From contig JAZKDO010000006.1 of the NCBI GenBank assembly GCA_040387555.1, forward strand, positions 62,001-126,000: 64,000 nucleotides of DNA, written 5' to 3'. This DNA is from UBA4416 sp040387555 (GTDB taxonomy: Bacteria; Bacteroidota; Bacteroidia; B-17B0; Aurantibacillaceae). Made by a program: the position numbers and the translations under genes. The notes beneath the pieces were generated by a model that saw only the letters and a list, made by a program, of their open reading frames with translations, was not told where the DNA came from and did no database searches. This document shows positions 9,857-18,017 of this stretch, piece after piece; the stretch's first letter is position 1, and each line of letters opens with the position of its first letter.

Positions 9857-10579
9857 TTAAATTAAATTGATTTTTCTCAATAATTCTTTCTTGTATTGTT
9901 CACCAATAGGTAAAGGATGTTTTCCTATATAAGCCGTTCCTTCTTCGATATTATCAATATGATGTAAGGCGGTTAAATAAGAACGATGCAATCTATAAAA
10001 TTTATCAGATGGCAGTTTTTCCTCCATACCTTTTAATGTTATATGCACAGTTAATCTTGTATCGCTGGTAAATATGTTTACATAATCCCCTAAGGCTTGT
10101 ACGTAAATAATATCTTTAATCTTAACTTTCGTTAGTAAAGAATTGGATCTAACAAAAATGTAATCCTTTTCTTTTCCACTAACTTCTACCTTAGGGTTTT
10201 TACCTTCAAATAATTCTTTAGCGCGATCAATAGCAACCATAAAACGTGATAAGGTTACCGGTTTTATGATATAATCAGCCACGTTCAATTCAAAAGCTTC
10301 TACTGCATAGTCCTGTTTAGATGTAATGAGAATTGTAATAGGTCTTTTCTCAAGATTTTTCATCAATTCAATTCCCGTCATACCAGGCATTTCAACATCT
10401 AAAAACACAAGGTCGATATCTTCTTTTTTCAGATAATTAAATGCCTCCATAGGAGATTCGCATTCACCTTTTAGTTCAAGAAAATCAACCTGGTCAACCA
10501 GTTGTTTTACCATTTCACGTGACATTTTGTTGTCATCAACTATTATACATCTCATTTGTTTTGGTTTTGTTGTTTGCAT
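9857..10579 (-). CDS. LytTR-family DNA-binding response regulator
   Basis: A 240-residue regulator: receiver domain (8-125; Asp in DLVFLDVEMPG, Lys in DYIIKPV) and a LytTR DNA-binding domain (about 145-240; FVRSNS, YVQALGDYVNIFT, KFYRLHRSYL). Such regulators bind direct repeats upstream of target genes. The frame is open to 10696, but the residues before 10579 do not look like protein. The start is 10579 or the next ATG at 10555, which gives the same length as the paralogue at 11889-12587. The two proteins are close paralogues. In LytS/LytR systems the partner is usually a membrane HisKA_7TM kinase; none is nearby, so this regulator may be served by the soluble hybrid kinases downstream. Confidence 0.9.
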   Translation of the reverse strand: MQTTKPKQMRCIIVDDNKMSREMVKQLVDQVDFLELKGECESPMEAFNYLKKEDIDLVFLDVEMPGMTGIELMKNLEKRPITILITSKQDYAVEAFELNVADYIIKPVTLSRFMVAIDRAKELFEGKNPKVEVSGKEKDYIFVRSNSLLTKVKIKDIIYVQALGDYVNIFTSDTRLTVHITLKGMEEKLPSDKFYRLHRSYLTALHHIDNIEEGTAYIGKHPLPIGEQYKKELLRKINLI

Positions 10580-10858
10580 GTTGAATACTTTAAAATACAC
10601 TGCTAAACTATGACGATTGTTCCACAATTTTTCCAGCATTCGATGAGAAAAGAATAAAAATAGCCGAAACAGGAAAGGAGTGTGTTGATGATGCAAGAAT
10701 TTATTAAAGAATATGTAATATTTTATTTATTGAACATAACAATTGATTTTATTGTCTTAGCATTTAAAACCATGCTTTTACCGAAATATTATGAATTAAG
10801 CACAAGTAAAAATTAATTTTAGACATCAAACATTAATAAACACTTAAAACTATATATC

Positions 10859-11869
10859 ATGAAAATAATTGTTCCAATGGCCGGTATGGGAAAAAGAATG
10901 AGGCCTCATACCTTTACAACACCCAAGCCTTTGTTGCCTATTGCGGGCAAATCTATTGTTCAGAGATTAGTAGAAGATATAGTGAGCGTGTCAAACGAGA
11001 AGGTTGATGAAATTGCTTTTATTATAAGTCATTTCGGAAAAGAAACAGAAGATAAACTTAAAAAAATTGCCATTGATCTTAAAGCAAAGGCTACAATTTT
11101 TTATCAGGATGAAGCTTTAGGTACTGCGCATGCTATTTTATGCGCTCAGGAATCTTTAAAAGGAAAAGTTATAGTGGCTTTTGCTGATACGCTCTTCAAA
11201 GCGGATTTTAAATTGGATGACTCAAAAGACGGAATTATATGGGTACAAAAAGTTGATGATCCAAAATCGTTTGGGGTGGTTAAAATAAATGAAAAAAATG
11301 TGATAACTGAGTTTGTTGAGAAACCAGAGCAATTTGTATCAGACCTGGCAATCATTGGAATTTATTATTTTAAAGACGGCGCAAATCTTAAAAAAGAATT
11401 ACAATACCTGTTAGATAATAATATCAAAGACAAAGGTGAATTTCAATTGACCAGTGCACTTGAAAACATGAAGAACAAAGGCTTAAAATTTACTCCAGGG
11501 CAAGTAACAGAATGGTTAGATTGTGGAAATAAGGATTCTACTGTTTATACAAATCAACGAATTCTTGAGTTCAATAAAAAAGAAGATCTTGTTTCAAAAA
11601 TGCATACTTCGCATAATTCCGTTATTATTGAACCTTGCTATATTGGTGAAAACGTAATATTGATAAATTCAGTAGTTGGACCTTATGTATCAATTGGAAA
11701 CAACTCAATCATTGAAGATTCCATTATTAAAAACAGCCTTGTTCAAAGTAATGCAAAGATTTCTTCAGCAAATATTAGAAATTCAATGTTTGGTAATTAT
11801 ACAGATTTTAAAAATCATTATTCTGAATTAAGCATGGGAGATTACAGCGTTCAGCATAGTAAACAATAA
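10859..11869 (+). CDS. Sugar-phosphate nucleotidyltransferase with left-handed beta-helix tail
   Basis: 336 residues. The N-terminal nucleotidyltransferase domain (1-235) has the activation loop GMGKRMRPHTFTTPKPLLP and the GTAHA loop that binds the nucleobase and sugar. The C-terminus (about 250-325) has hexapeptide turns (IGENVILINSVVGPYVSIG) typical of a left-handed beta helix. The family makes NDP-sugars (dTDP-, UDP- or GDP-linked) from sugar 1-phosphates and NTPs for surface polysaccharides. The exact substrate cannot be read from sequence. It is a lone plus-strand gene between two minus-strand LytTR paralogues, and its terminator lies inside the end of the second LytTR gene. Confidence 0.88.
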   Translation: MKIIVPMAGMGKRMRPHTFTTPKPLLPIAGKSIVQRLVEDIVSVSNEKVDEIAFIISHFGKETEDKLKKIAIDLKAKATIFYQDEALGTAHAILCAQESLKGKVIVAFADTLFKADFKLDDSKDGIIWVQKVDDPKSFGVVKINEKNVITEFVEKPEQFVSDLAIIGIYYFKDGANLKKELQYLLDNNIKDKGEFQLTSALENMKNKGLKFTPGQVTEWLDCGNKDSTVYTNQRILEFNKKEDLVSKMHTSHNSVIIEPCYIGENVILINSVVGPYVSIGNNSIIEDSIIKNSLVQSNAKISSANIRNSMFGNYTDFKNHYSELSMGDYSVQHSKQ

Positions 11870-11888
11870 AAATCAAAAAAATTTAGAA

Positions 11889-12587
11889 TTATAATAAATT
11901 GAGCTTCGCAAGAAGCTCTTTTTTGTATTGCTCACCAATGGGAATGGCATGTTTTCCTATATAAGCATCGTTTTCTTCAATTTTATCTATATGATCAATA
12001 GAGATAATATAGGAACGATGAAGTCTGTAAAATTTGCCAGATGAAAGTTTTTCTTCTATGCTTTTTAGGGTGCAATGAACCAGGTTTTGTTTTTCCTGTG
12101 TAAATATTTTCACATAGTCTCCGTAAGCCTGGACATATAAAATATCACTCAATTTAATTTTAGCCAAAACAGAGTTTGATCTAACAAAAATATAATCCTG
12201 ATCTTTTTCACTAAATTCTATTTTCTTATCGCTGCCTTCAAAAATTTCCTTGGCTTTTTCCACTGCAACCATAAAACGAGCTAATGCTACAGGCTTTAAA
12301 ATATAATCGGCTACATTCAATTCAAATGCTTCCAAAGCATAATCTTTTTTTGAGCTAATTAAAATTATTATCGGACGGTGTTTTAAATTTCTTATCAATT
12401 CAATACCCGTCATTCCCGGCATTTCAATATCAAGAAAAATAAGATCAACATGATTAGTCTTTAGATAATTATAAGCTTCCAAAGGAGTAGAGCATTCCTT
12501 TTTGATTTTCAGATAAGAAACCTGTTCAATCAATAGCATTAAAGCCTTTCGGGCAACTAAACTATCATCTACTACAATACAGTCCAT
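11889..12587 (-). CDS. LytTR-family DNA-binding response regulator (paralogue)
   Basis: 232 residues with a receiver (1-118, Asp in DLIFLDIEMPG, Lys in DYILKPV) and a LytTR domain (about 140-232, FVRSNS, YVQAYGDYVKIF, KFYRLHRSYI). It aligns end to end without gaps with the regulator at 9857-10579, including the closing IGEQYKKELL, so the pair arose by duplication. They flank a gene on the opposite strand, so the event was not a simple tandem copy, or the nucleotidyltransferase was inserted later. A perfect TAnnTTTG box lies at 12604-12611, giving a leader of about 13 bases. No sensor kinase is adjacent. Confidence 0.92.
   Translation of the reverse strand: MDCIVVDDSLVARKALMLLIEQVSYLKIKKECSTPLEAYNYLKTNHVDLIFLDIEMPGMTGIELIRNLKHRPIIILISSKKDYALEAFELNVADYILKPVALARFMVAVEKAKEIFEGSDKKIEFSEKDQDYIFVRSNSVLAKIKLSDILYVQAYGDYVKIFTQEKQNLVHCTLKSIEEKLSSGKFYRLHRSYIISIDHIDKIEENDAYIGKHAIPIGEQYKKELLAKLNLL
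11901..11924 (+). terminator. Terminator of the nucleotidyltransferase, inside the convergent LytTR gene
   Basis: GAGCTTC-GCAA-GAAGCTC followed by six T: a 7-bp stem closed by a GNRA-type tetraloop. It sits 31 bases after the stop of the plus-strand gene and overlaps the last ten or so codons of the minus-strand LytTR gene. The paralogue has no hairpin at the matching place. Confidence 0.75.
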
Positions 12588-12603
12588 TTAAAAAGTTTAT
12601 AAA

Positions 12604-12611
12604 CAAAAATA
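12604..12611 (-). promoter_or_regulatory. Bacteroidota -7 promoter box (TATTTTTG) for the LytTR gene
   Basis: A perfect TAnnTTTG match on the minus strand, 16 bases from the ATG at 12587. No TTTG is seen at the expected -33 distance. Confidence 0.45.
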
Positions 12612-12659
12612 AGAATAATATTGATATTAGTATTATTTAGTGGAATGAATAAATTAAAC

Positions 12660-12766
12660 AAAAAAAAGTCAAAAGTAACCTGGTTTATTCGCCTATTATC
12701 CGGATCAGATAGTAGTCAGGAACAAACCAGGAGCGAGGCCTTAATTCCACGCGCATTACTTTTGAC
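12660..12766 (-). ncRNA. Strongly folded probable small RNA, possibly a 6S-like RNA
   Basis: Between two minus-strand genes lies a nested stem structure. The outer stem is GTCAAAAGTAA (12668-12678) with 12756-12766, 11 bp perfect. Next is CCTGGTTT (12679-12686) with 12724-12731, 8 bp perfect. The apical stem is CTATTATC (12693-12700) with GATAGTAG (12708-12715), with one G-U and a 7-base loop. One side carries a 24-base bulge (12732-12755) that can form its own small hairpin (GCG-AGG / CC-A-CGC). On the minus strand the structure ends in seven T, as at a Rho-independent terminator, hence the strand choice. The size and long interrupted rod would suit a 6S-type RNA; Bacteroidota have a variant family called 6S-Flavo, but I cannot confirm membership. 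It lacks the GGAA loop motif of SRP RNA. Confidence 0.5.
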
Positions 12767-12791
12767 AGTTATATTTCAAAAAAAGTGTACT

Positions 12792-13061
12792 TTACATTGA
12801 AGTTCCTCTTTTGAATTCATTTGCTTTGGCTTTACCGTTACTTGCCATCTCTTTGGCATCTGATTTAACAGCTTCAAATTTGTCTGACATTGAACTTACC
12901 AAATCATCAAATTTTTCTTTAAGGGCGTCTGTATAATCGCTACTTTTTTTCATTACTTTCTTTCTGGTTTCAGTTCCCTTATCCGGTGCCATTAAAACAC
13001 CTACAATTGCACCAACGGCTGCGCCAGCTAATACACCCAATACAAATTTACCTGCGTTCAT
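12792..13061 (-). CDS. YtxH-domain membrane-anchored small protein
   Basis: 89 residues. An N-terminal glycine/alanine-rich hydrophobic segment (4-25, FVLGVLAGAAVGAIVGVLMA) is followed by the typical APDKGTETRKK motif of the YtxH family and a charged amphipathic helical tail. YtxH proteins are common, often stress-induced, and of unknown role. The Gly-zipper helix probably sits in the inner membrane with the tail in the cytoplasm. A separate minus-strand gene group (50-residue ORF, OmpA-like) lies just upstream, about 100 bases away. Confidence 0.85.
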   Translation of the reverse strand: MNAGKFVLGVLAGAAVGAIVGVLMAPDKGTETRKKVMKKSSDYTDALKEKFDDLVSSMSDKFEAVKSDAKEMASNGKAKANEFKRGTSM

Positions 13062-13165
13062 AATTTCTGTTTTTTAAATTGTTTAACTTAATTTTGTTTT
13101 TTTTAAAGATAATGACTACAAGTACTGTTTTTATTGATATTCGTTAAAAACGATTTATTGTAAGC

Positions 13166-13318
13166 CTAACTATTTTCTTTAGAATTTTTTATACTCCTTT
13201 TTTCTGGTTCATTTATAGGATTATCTTTTAACCTATCAGATAATTCAGGATACATTTTCTTAATTTGTCGTTTCAAAAGTGCCAATCGTTCCAATAATTT
13301 TTCCTGTAGCTCGTCCAT
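13166..13318 (-). CDS. Small protein of 50 residues, coupled to the upstream OmpA-family gene
   Basis: A short ORF starting MDELQEKLLERLALLKRQIK and ending KRSIKNSKENS. The first 25 residues form a strongly amphipathic, coiled-coil-like helix; the tail is polar and charged. Its ATG follows the stop codon of the OmpA/PD40 gene after a single base (TAA-T-ATG), an arrangement typical of translational coupling, which is the main reason to believe it is real. No signal peptide or membrane segment is visible and I do not recognise the family. Confidence 0.55.
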   Translation of the reverse strand: MDELQEKLLERLALLKRQIKKMYPELSDRLKDNPINEPEKRSIKNSKENS

Positions 13319-13319
13319 A

Positions 13320-15308
13320 TTATTTTATGTCTAATATTTTTAATTCTATCCTTTGATCCATTTGCCTAACACGGGGCGAATAACTAACATTAGTTTTCCT
13401 ATCTGCAAATGAACCCAAATCCCCACAACCATCAGAAATTAGTCTTTCTTTGTTAATACCTTTTTCCACTAAATAATCTATGATAGCATTTGCTCGCTCT
13501 TTAGATAACTTAAGAGTGTATTCATCAGCGTTATCAGCATCAACATAACCAGTAATTTCAACTAATAGATTTGGGTGGTTAAATAAAAATTCATAAAGCT
13601 TTAATAATTCCGCTTTTGAATTAGGCCTGAGTGTAGATTTATCAAAATCAAAAAAGATATTATTTAACGTAACACTGGAACCCAAAGCTATTGGCGGCAA
13701 TTTAATTGATTTTATAATTTCATTGTAATCATCTGCCTTTGATACATATCTGTTTTCAGAATAAAAGAGAAATCCATCTGCTTCGTAAGTAATGTTATGA
13801 CTTTTGCCTGGCTCAAGGATAAATAAGTATTTGCCAGTTGATTCGTTTGGATAATATATACCTTCCAATTCATGTGTATGATTATCTGTCACGGTAATTT
13901 TCACATTTTTAGCAGCAAGCAGGCCTTGGCCCAGAATCAATCCCTTTTGAAGTTCTAAAGAATTTTCTGTAACATTTGTAAAAGTAATCATGTAATTATC
14001 CTTTTCACCCAAACCATCTTCTCTTATAGACGTATAATACGCTGTTTTCTTATCAGGAGATAAGACAAAAAAAGCTTCATCATCCGGTGAGTTGATAGGA
14101 TACCCAACATTTACAGGCTCTGACCATTTCCCACCTTCTAATAAACTACTTTCAAAAATATCAAACCCTCCCATAGTCTCATGCCCATTTGAGGTAAAGT
14201 ACAGGGAAATACCGTCAGGATGAAGAAAAGGAGCATCTTCATCATACATAGTATTAATAGACGGTCCAAGATTAATTGCTTTACCCCACTCTCCTGACGA
14301 ATTCTTCTCGCTCTTGTAGATATCTGTTCCTCCATATCCGCCCGGACGGTCACTTGTGAAATATAAAGTTCGACCATTGGCTGCAATAAAAGCACTAGGT
14401 TCCCACGATTTGCTATTTATATGCGAATTAAGTTTCTTTGGAACAGACCAGAAATTTCCTTCTAATGAGGTAGAATAAATATTACCGTCCCCTTTATCAT
14501 CTTTAAAAATTAATATCTCCTGCCCGTCAGAGGAAATACAAACTGCCCCATCATTATCAACTGTATTAACAGGTATACCTATGTTTACAGCTGGCATCCA
14601 AACTGAATCCTTTTTATATGAGATATAAATATCCTCAAAATATTTCCCACCATCATATGTTTGTCCTCCAACATTAGTTGGTCTTCCCGTTGTAAACAAC
14701 ATCGTGGATTGATCAGCAGTAAAAACAGGAGCATAATCAGGATATTGAGAATTAACTGTTGATCCCATATTTTTAATAATTGCATTTACTGGTCTTGATA
14801 CCAATTTTTTTGCAGTATAGCACATATCAATTTGTCTGTTTGTTTCTCTTAAAACCTCAGATTCTTTAATCTTTGCATTTTTTAAAAGTGATTTAAATTT
14901 TTTATAGGTATCAATTGCCTTATCAAATTTACCACTTTGATGATATGCTTCACCAAGAAGCATATATGTCAAAAGGGGAGCGTGTCTTTCTTCCAGAGAT
15001 CCATCATCATACAAGTGTGACACAAAAACCGAAGCTTTCTGCAAATAATAAATTGCCTTTTCTCTCTTTTTAATTCTTAAATAACATTCACCAAGCTTAT
15101 AACATAAATTATAATTATTCAGATCCTCTTCATATAATTTATTATAAATTCCAAGAGCCTCTAAATAATTGTCATGCCTTAAGTAATTTTCGGCTTTTGC
15201 AAATTGCTTATATAATTCCGGTGTGTTCTTTTTTATATTTCCTGGGTTGGAAAATAGACCTGAAATATTTATAATAAAAAGAAGAATAATAATGTTAAAA
15301 TTTTTCAT
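13320..15308 (-). CDS. PorE-like outer-membrane protein: TPR, PD40 propeller, CRD-like, OmpA domain
   Basis: 662 residues. Order: signal peptide (1-20), TPR-like helices (30-160), PD40/WD40-like propeller blades (about 195-440, motifs such as LYFTSDRPGGYGGTDIY and LYFTSNGHETMGGFDIF), a carboxypeptidase-regulatory-like beta domain (about 450-530) and an OmpA peptidoglycan-binding domain (545-655, FDFDKSTLRPNSKAELLKL and ELSKERAN-like helix). This is the layout of PorE, the T9SS protein thought to tie the machinery to peptidoglycan. Bacteroidota usually encode several paralogues, so a T9SS role is an inference. It heads a short unit with the 50-residue ORF downstream. Confidence 0.88.
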   Translation of the reverse strand: MKNFNIIILLFIINISGLFSNPGNIKKNTPELYKQFAKAENYLRHDNYLEALGIYNKLYEEDLNNYNLCYKLGECYLRIKKREKAIYYLQKASVFVSHLYDDGSLEERHAPLLTYMLLGEAYHQSGKFDKAIDTYKKFKSLLKNAKIKESEVLRETNRQIDMCYTAKKLVSRPVNAIIKNMGSTVNSQYPDYAPVFTADQSTMLFTTGRPTNVGGQTYDGGKYFEDIYISYKKDSVWMPAVNIGIPVNTVDNDGAVCISSDGQEILIFKDDKGDGNIYSTSLEGNFWSVPKKLNSHINSKSWEPSAFIAANGRTLYFTSDRPGGYGGTDIYKSEKNSSGEWGKAINLGPSINTMYDEDAPFLHPDGISLYFTSNGHETMGGFDIFESSLLEGGKWSEPVNVGYPINSPDDEAFFVLSPDKKTAYYTSIREDGLGEKDNYMITFTNVTENSLELQKGLILGQGLLAAKNVKITVTDNHTHELEGIYYPNESTGKYLFILEPGKSHNITYEADGFLFYSENRYVSKADDYNEIIKSIKLPPIALGSSVTLNNIFFDFDKSTLRPNSKAELLKLYEFLFNHPNLLVEITGYVDADNADEYTLKLSKERANAIIDYLVEKGINKERLISDGCGDLGSFADRKTNVSYSPRVRQMDQRIELKILDIK

Positions 15309-15651
15309 GGCAAATCAATTTTATTATTAAAAATACTTTGACAACTCTGATTATATGTCTCTTTTCGTTAATAAGGTAAATTGCATAGCTTAAGAATAAA
15401 ATTAAAATGACATAGATTATGATGTGGATTATAAAATAATTTTAAAAAATAAATTCACATAAATATTTCTTTTAAATAAGAGAAAACATTATAATTAATT
15501 TATCTATAAGCATTATCGGATTCAGATCATTAATTATAATAATTGGCTACATAAATTAATTTATAAACGAAAAAAAGAGAAAACGGTTTATTCCCAGAGT
15601 AATTTTGAATCATAAACTTTTGAATACTAAAAAAAATAAAAAATAAAAGTC
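15309..15651. other. AT-rich spacer between divergent genes
   Basis: 343 bases between the divergent OmpA-family and barrel genes. It is very AT-rich, with A-tracts and T-tracts that would bend DNA. A TAnnTTTG box for the plus-strand gene lies at 15600-15607. I see no ORF or stable hairpin. Confidence 0.6.
15600..15607 (+). promoter_or_regulatory. Bacteroidota -7 promoter box (TAATTTTG)
   Basis: A perfect TAnnTTTG match, 44 bases before the ATG of the barrel protein gene at 15652. No clear -33 TTTG. Confidence 0.45.
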
Positions 15652-16461
15652 ATGAAAACAAATTTGAAACTAGGAACGATAATAGCTATATCCACTCTAT
15701 TATCCACAACTGTAAAAGCTCAAGAAACTGATACGGTAAAAATTATTAAAGAGACAGTGATAAAACATGACACTGTCATAAAAGAAGTTCCTGCGCCTCC
15801 TCCACCGGTTGCTCCTGTTGAACCACAAAGTAATGTTAAAGACAATGAAAGGCCTCCTTTAAGACATGGTGAGTTTGGTGTAAGGTATATGCCAACGTTT
15901 TCAACCTTAAGATTCAGGAACCAATATGATAATGAGATACAGGGGGAAGTTTCGATGAGCCATGGATTTGGAATAATGTTAGGAACTAACTTTTCGAAAA
16001 ATGTTGGTTTACAAGCCGAATTAAGTTACCTGCAAATCTCTCAAAAATATAAAGATCAAAACTTAGAGAGATCAGTAGATGTAAGCTATTTAAATATACC
16101 AATTCTATTGTCACTAAATACAGATAAGACAAGAATAGTAAACTTAAACTTTGTTGCTGGTCCACAGTTTGGAATAAACATAGGATCAAGCATTAGTACT
16201 ACGGGAACTGAAGATACAGAGACTATAAGAGCAACTGTTGGAGCATCTGGTACAGATATTGGATTGGCATATGGTACTGGTTTAGAAATTGCTTTAAATA
16301 AAATGCATACGGTAAGACTTGATTTTGGATATAGAGGTTTTTATGGATTAGTTGATGGAAATGCAAATCAATCCTCCAAAAATCCGGATACTTATAACGT
16401 CTTAATCAGAACATCAAGACAAACTCAAGGGGCTTATGCAGGCTTAACACTTTGCTTCTAG
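15652..16461 (+). CDS. Outer-membrane beta-barrel protein (PorT-like domain)
   Basis: 269 residues: signal peptide (1-24, cut after TTVKA), a polar stretch with repeated KHDTVIKE-type residues, a proline-rich linker (EVPAPPPPVAPVEP, about 45-60), then a small barrel domain (70-269) with alternating hydrophobic strands and a terminal aromatic residue (LTLCF), as expected for BAM-dependent insertion. It fits the outer-membrane beta-barrel superfamily often labelled PorT family; there is no evidence that it is PorT itself. It ends at a strong two-way terminator shared with the convergent receiver gene. Confidence 0.85.
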   Translation: MKTNLKLGTIIAISTLLSTTVKAQETDTVKIIKETVIKHDTVIKEVPAPPPPVAPVEPQSNVKDNERPPLRHGEFGVRYMPTFSTLRFRNQYDNEIQGEVSMSHGFGIMLGTNFSKNVGLQAELSYLQISQKYKDQNLERSVDVSYLNIPILLSLNTDKTRIVNLNFVAGPQFGINIGSSISTTGTEDTETIRATVGASGTDIGLAYGTGLEIALNKMHTVRLDFGYRGFYGLVDGNANQSSKNPDTYNVLIRTSRQTQGAYAGLTLCF

Positions 16462-16470
16462 ATATAAATC

Positions 16471-16516
16471 GCATAAAAAAAGGGCAACTACTTTTGTAGA
16501 TGCCCTTTTTTTATGC
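16471..16516. terminator. Bidirectional terminator between convergent genes
   Basis: A perfect 16-bp inverted repeat (GCATAAAAAAAGGGCA and its complement) closed by a second small stem CTAC-TTTT-GTAG. A-run and T-run flank the GC core on both sides, so it can act in both directions. It overlaps the stop codon of the minus-strand receiver gene. Confidence 0.92.
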
Positions 16517-16996
16517 TTTAGCCATTCCAAACATAAATTTACTTCGAGGTGGCCTTTCAAATTTTTTATCTACAATTAGAGTGAGAATTGATTTCAAAAC
16601 TTTTTTAAGATCAGATAAATTAGTTTTAGGTACATAATAATGTGCTTTATTTTTGTATAGTTCGTCCGCTACTAATTCAGGTAATGATGTAGAATAAATT
16701 ATAACCGGCAGATTTTGTAAAAGTTTATTCAGTTTTATTGCCTTTAAACACTCTGATCCATTAATGCGTGGCATATTAATATCTAAAAATAATACATCTG
16801 GTAATTTAATGGTATTAACATTAAGAAAGGTTAGAAGTCTTTCACCATCTTCTACTGTTGTAAGAGTTGTTGGAATTGCCAGGTCACTTAAAGCATCTTT
16901 AAAAAAGAAACGGTCATCCCTATTATCATCTGCTAATAATATATGAATGGATCTTGAATCCGTTTTATTTTTGTCTGGTTGTTTTGTGCTTGGCAT
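16511..16996 (-). CDS. Single-domain response regulator (CheY/Rcp1-like)
   Basis: 161 residues, essentially one receiver domain (about 17-140): acidic pair in LLADDNRDD, acceptor Asp in VLFLDINMPRING, and conserved Lys in YYVPKT. The tail is short and basic (FERPPRSKFMFGMAKA) with no output domain. Such stand-alone receivers pass phosphate to another domain or bind a partner; the insertion-rich form resembles Rcp1 from phytochrome systems. It could serve the hybrid kinases upstream in this window, but no kinase is adjacent. Confidence 0.9.
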   Translation of the reverse strand: MPSTKQPDKNKTDSRSIHILLADDNRDDRFFFKDALSDLAIPTTLTTVEDGERLLTFLNVNTIKLPDVLFLDINMPRINGSECLKAIKLNKLLQNLPVIIYSTSLPELVADELYKNKAHYYVPKTNLSDLKKVLKSILTLIVDKKFERPPRSKFMFGMAKA

Positions 16997-17412
16997 AATA
17001 ATAAAACACTAAAGTAATTTATTTTTTGTTAACACCCTATTCACAAATGTTAAAAAACGTCGACAAAACGATAAATACAAACTATGAAATAACTTATAAT
17101 ATAGACTAAAATATTTATAACTCTAATCTCTTTAAATGCTATTTTGATAAAAAAAAGAAGGTTTCCAGCATTTTTTGTTACTACTGCTCTTAATTTGGTC
17201 GCTACAATATCATATTGTTGTTTAAATGTAGGATACTTAAATCAAACATACTTACATTAAATAAGAAATTAATTATATTCTGCGCAACCTATAAAACAAT
17301 AGCAATTTACATAGAAGTGTTGGTAGAACTACTAATAAAATTATTAAATAGATTACCCTAATTTATTAGTGCATTAACTACTGTGGATGTATTTATGCTA
17401 CTATATACACTA
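16997..17412. other. AT-rich spacer, no gene seen
   Basis: About 416 bases, very AT-rich. No ORF with protein-like composition, no perfect promoter box and no stable hairpin was found on either strand. Confidence 0.5.
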
Positions 17413-17598
17413 CTATATAAACCAAAAAGCTTCCTCATCTCCATGTATAGAATTTGATGAAGTAACATTTGGTTGAATAGACCTGGATATTCGTTCGCAA
17501 AATAATTGCTCTTTCTTATTACTATGTTTTTGAAAGAAGATTCGATTAATTAACCTCTTAATTAATCCGAAGAACCCATGATTTTCTGTTGCGCTCAT
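17413..17598 (-). CDS. Small hypothetical protein, 61 residues
   Basis: An isolated ORF starting MSATENHGFFGLIKRLINRI. The first half is an amphipathic basic helix, the second half is polar. No signal peptide, no recognised family. It is flanked by 400-base AT-rich spacers on both sides, and a palindrome (GTTACTA-TT-TAGTAAC, 17661-17676) lies 63 bases upstream of its ATG. The orderly composition makes it plausible, but nothing else supports it. Confidence 0.35.
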   Translation of the reverse strand: MSATENHGFFGLIKRLINRIFFQKHSNKKEQLFCERISRSIQPNVTSSNSIHGDEEAFWFI

Positions 17599-18017
17599 AA
17601 TTTTAATTTTATATGATTTCTAAATTTTACTTTTGAAATGGTATTAACTTTATTCGAGATGTTACTATTTAGTAACGTGCTGGAACACTTTACGCAACCC
17701 TTTCATCAGTTTTAAACAGATTTCATCCACAAACCAGAAAAAAAAGAGTTATATCAAATATATGGCGATACCAATAAAATATGATATGTATTCGTTGAAA
17801 GCAGAAAAAAAAACGATAAATAAAAAATTAATCATTTATAAGAGCTACGATAACTCCATCATCTACTTCCTGTATAAAAAAATAAATTAGATCAATAGTA
17901 AGGCATTAATAGCGCAGTCAACGATTAATTATCTGCTCTAAACTCAGTTTCCCTATCTTTAAACGAACTGTTAATTCAAATTTTTGTTTCAGCTATACTT
18001 TTACTTAAAAAATTACT
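17599..18017. other. AT-rich spacer with one palindrome
   Basis: 419 bases between divergent genes. It contains the 7-bp inverted repeat at 17661-17676, a possible operator. No further gene or RNA structure was seen. Confidence 0.5.

Noticed and set aside
10580..10696. Upstream extension of the LytTR regulator (residues starting MHHQHTPFLF)
   Set aside because: The composition does not look like protein, the receiver starts at 10555 or 10579, and the paralogue has no such extension.
12660..12766. SRP (4.5S) RNA as an identity for the folded RNA
   Set aside because: The conserved GGAAG-loop motif of SRP RNA is absent on both strands.
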